DNA from: Candidatus Cloacimonadota bacterium
Lineage (GTDB): Bacteria; Cloacimonadota; Cloacimonadia; Cloacimonadales; TCS61
DNA length: 5,465 nucleotides
Assembly (NCBI GenBank): GCA_011372345.1
Contig: DRTC01000134.1
Location: forward strand, 1 to 5,465
Reading direction: 5' to 3'
Shown one piece after another: positions 5,029-5,465 of this stretch (positions within the stretch are counted from its first letter, which is position 1; the number at the start of each line of letters is the position of its first letter). The notes under the pieces were generated by a model. It ran no database searches. It was not told the DNA's origin and worked only from the letters and a program-made list of their open reading frames with translations. Made by a program: the position numbers and the translations under genes.

Positions 5029-5465
5029 ATGAGAAGAAGTATAACCTATCTGATCTTGACGATATGCGGGATTTCCATGGTAGTTCCCTTTATCTGGATG
5101 GTTACGACTGCTGTTAAATCCCAACTGGAAGTGAATAAAGGCAATGTCGGTTTCCTTCCCATCGAGAAATATTCTGCTTATAATGACGGTTCAGATGAAT
5201 ATAGAATAAAGATCATAAAAACGGAGAAAGATAGTTCCTGGGTAAATCTTATCGATGATGAAGGAAAAATATTCAGTGCTTTTCGGAAAATACCGAATGC
5301 AGCGATCACTAAAAAGACAAAAATCAAGTTCCATTTCGATAATTTCGTTACTGCCTTCAACAAAGTTCCGTTCAATAGATATTTCCTGAATACCCTGATC
5401 GTCTCGTTTTCTGTTGTTTTTGGAGTGATCGTAACGGGTTCGCTGGCTGCTTATGCTTTTGCCCG
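5029..5465 (+). CDS. sugar ABC importer permease, MalG/UgpE type (3' end beyond window)
   Basis: The frame runs from ATG 5029 to the window edge without a stop, giving 145 residues of a family usually near 270-300. An in-frame TAA at 5023-5025 makes 5029 the earliest possible start. Only a weak GAAGAG precedes it. Residues 5-28 are the first membrane segment (LTICGISMVVPFIWMVTTAVK), and residues 105-145 match the MalG core: NFVTAF, VPFNRYFLNTLIVS, then GSLAAYAFA. Family members normally pass from the first segment to the NY.EAF-like motif in about 25-30 residues. Here there are roughly 50 extra, charged, hydrophilic residues (about 45-100), which should lie on the periplasmic side. The EAA loop is outside the window. 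It should pair with the preceding MalF-type protein to form the importer channel. Confidence 0.9.
   Translation, partial: MRRSITYLILTICGISMVVPFIWMVTTAVKSQLEVNKGNVGFLPIEKYSAYNDGSDEYRIKIIKTEKDSSWVNLIDDEGKIFSAFRKIPNAAITKKTKIKFHFDNFVTAFNKVPFNRYFLNTLIVSFSVVFGVIVTGSLAAYAFA

Noticed and set aside
5178..5375. 65-residue minus-strand frame opposite the MalG-type insertion
   Set aside because: I considered it because the insertion is unusual, but the plus frame continues into strong MalG motifs, so the minus frame is a shadow.
1..5465. CRISPR array or tRNA/rRNA gene
   Set aside because: No regularly spaced identical repeats of 25-40 bases were seen, and no tRNA cloverleaf or rRNA stretch was recognised by eye.

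Overview
The window looks like AT-rich DNA from a Gram-negative bacterium of the FCB assemblage, most likely a Cloacimonadota-type lineage. The main evidence is a secreted protein with a C-terminal type A sorting domain (YPNPF near its start, then an IYNIKGQKV strand, then WNGTDD..KPVSSGIYFYKI). This domain style is common in Bacteroidota, Cloacimonadota and relatives. The lineage is an inference from protein style and codon use; no marker gene is present.

Layout. Positions 1-513 hold no convincing gene but are packed with inverted repeats: a 13-bp hairpin (14-42), a 16-bp perfect inverted repeat (76-91/119-134), an imperfect hairpin (134-179), a 238-bp fold-back element with 12-bp perfect terminal inverted repeats (199-436), and a small dyad (439-464). 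Positions 514-2625 encode a large secreted protein of unknown function with a sorting domain. After a 16-bp gap, 2642-3865 encodes a second exported protein: an SdiA-regulated-type beta-propeller, a bacterial repeat (InlB B-repeat-like) domain and a fibronectin type III domain. A 116-bp gap with a TTGACA box and an overlapping dyad leads to two sugar-type ABC importer permeases: a MalF/UgpA-like gene (3982-4926) and a MalG/UgpE-like gene (5029 onward, cut by the window edge). The second one has no stop codon in the window.

How the genes relate. The first two genes are probably co-transcribed and encode exported proteins. The two permeases should form the heterodimeric membrane channel of one importer; its binding protein and ATPase are not in the window. 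Nothing shows that the two pairs are functionally linked.

The most interesting signal is a set of small palindromic modules in three settings: the gene-free leader, the 102-bp gap between the permeases, and inside the coding sequence of the sorting domain, where two adjacent hairpins encode 16 residues in frame. The gap and in-gene modules share the 7-mer CGGAGTC at equivalent hairpin tips. The leader and gap modules share GTGAAAAATG plus a degenerate GCGA(A)G(C/T)GAATC. This suggests a mosaic, REP-like repeat family. No complete new multi-gene system is visible.
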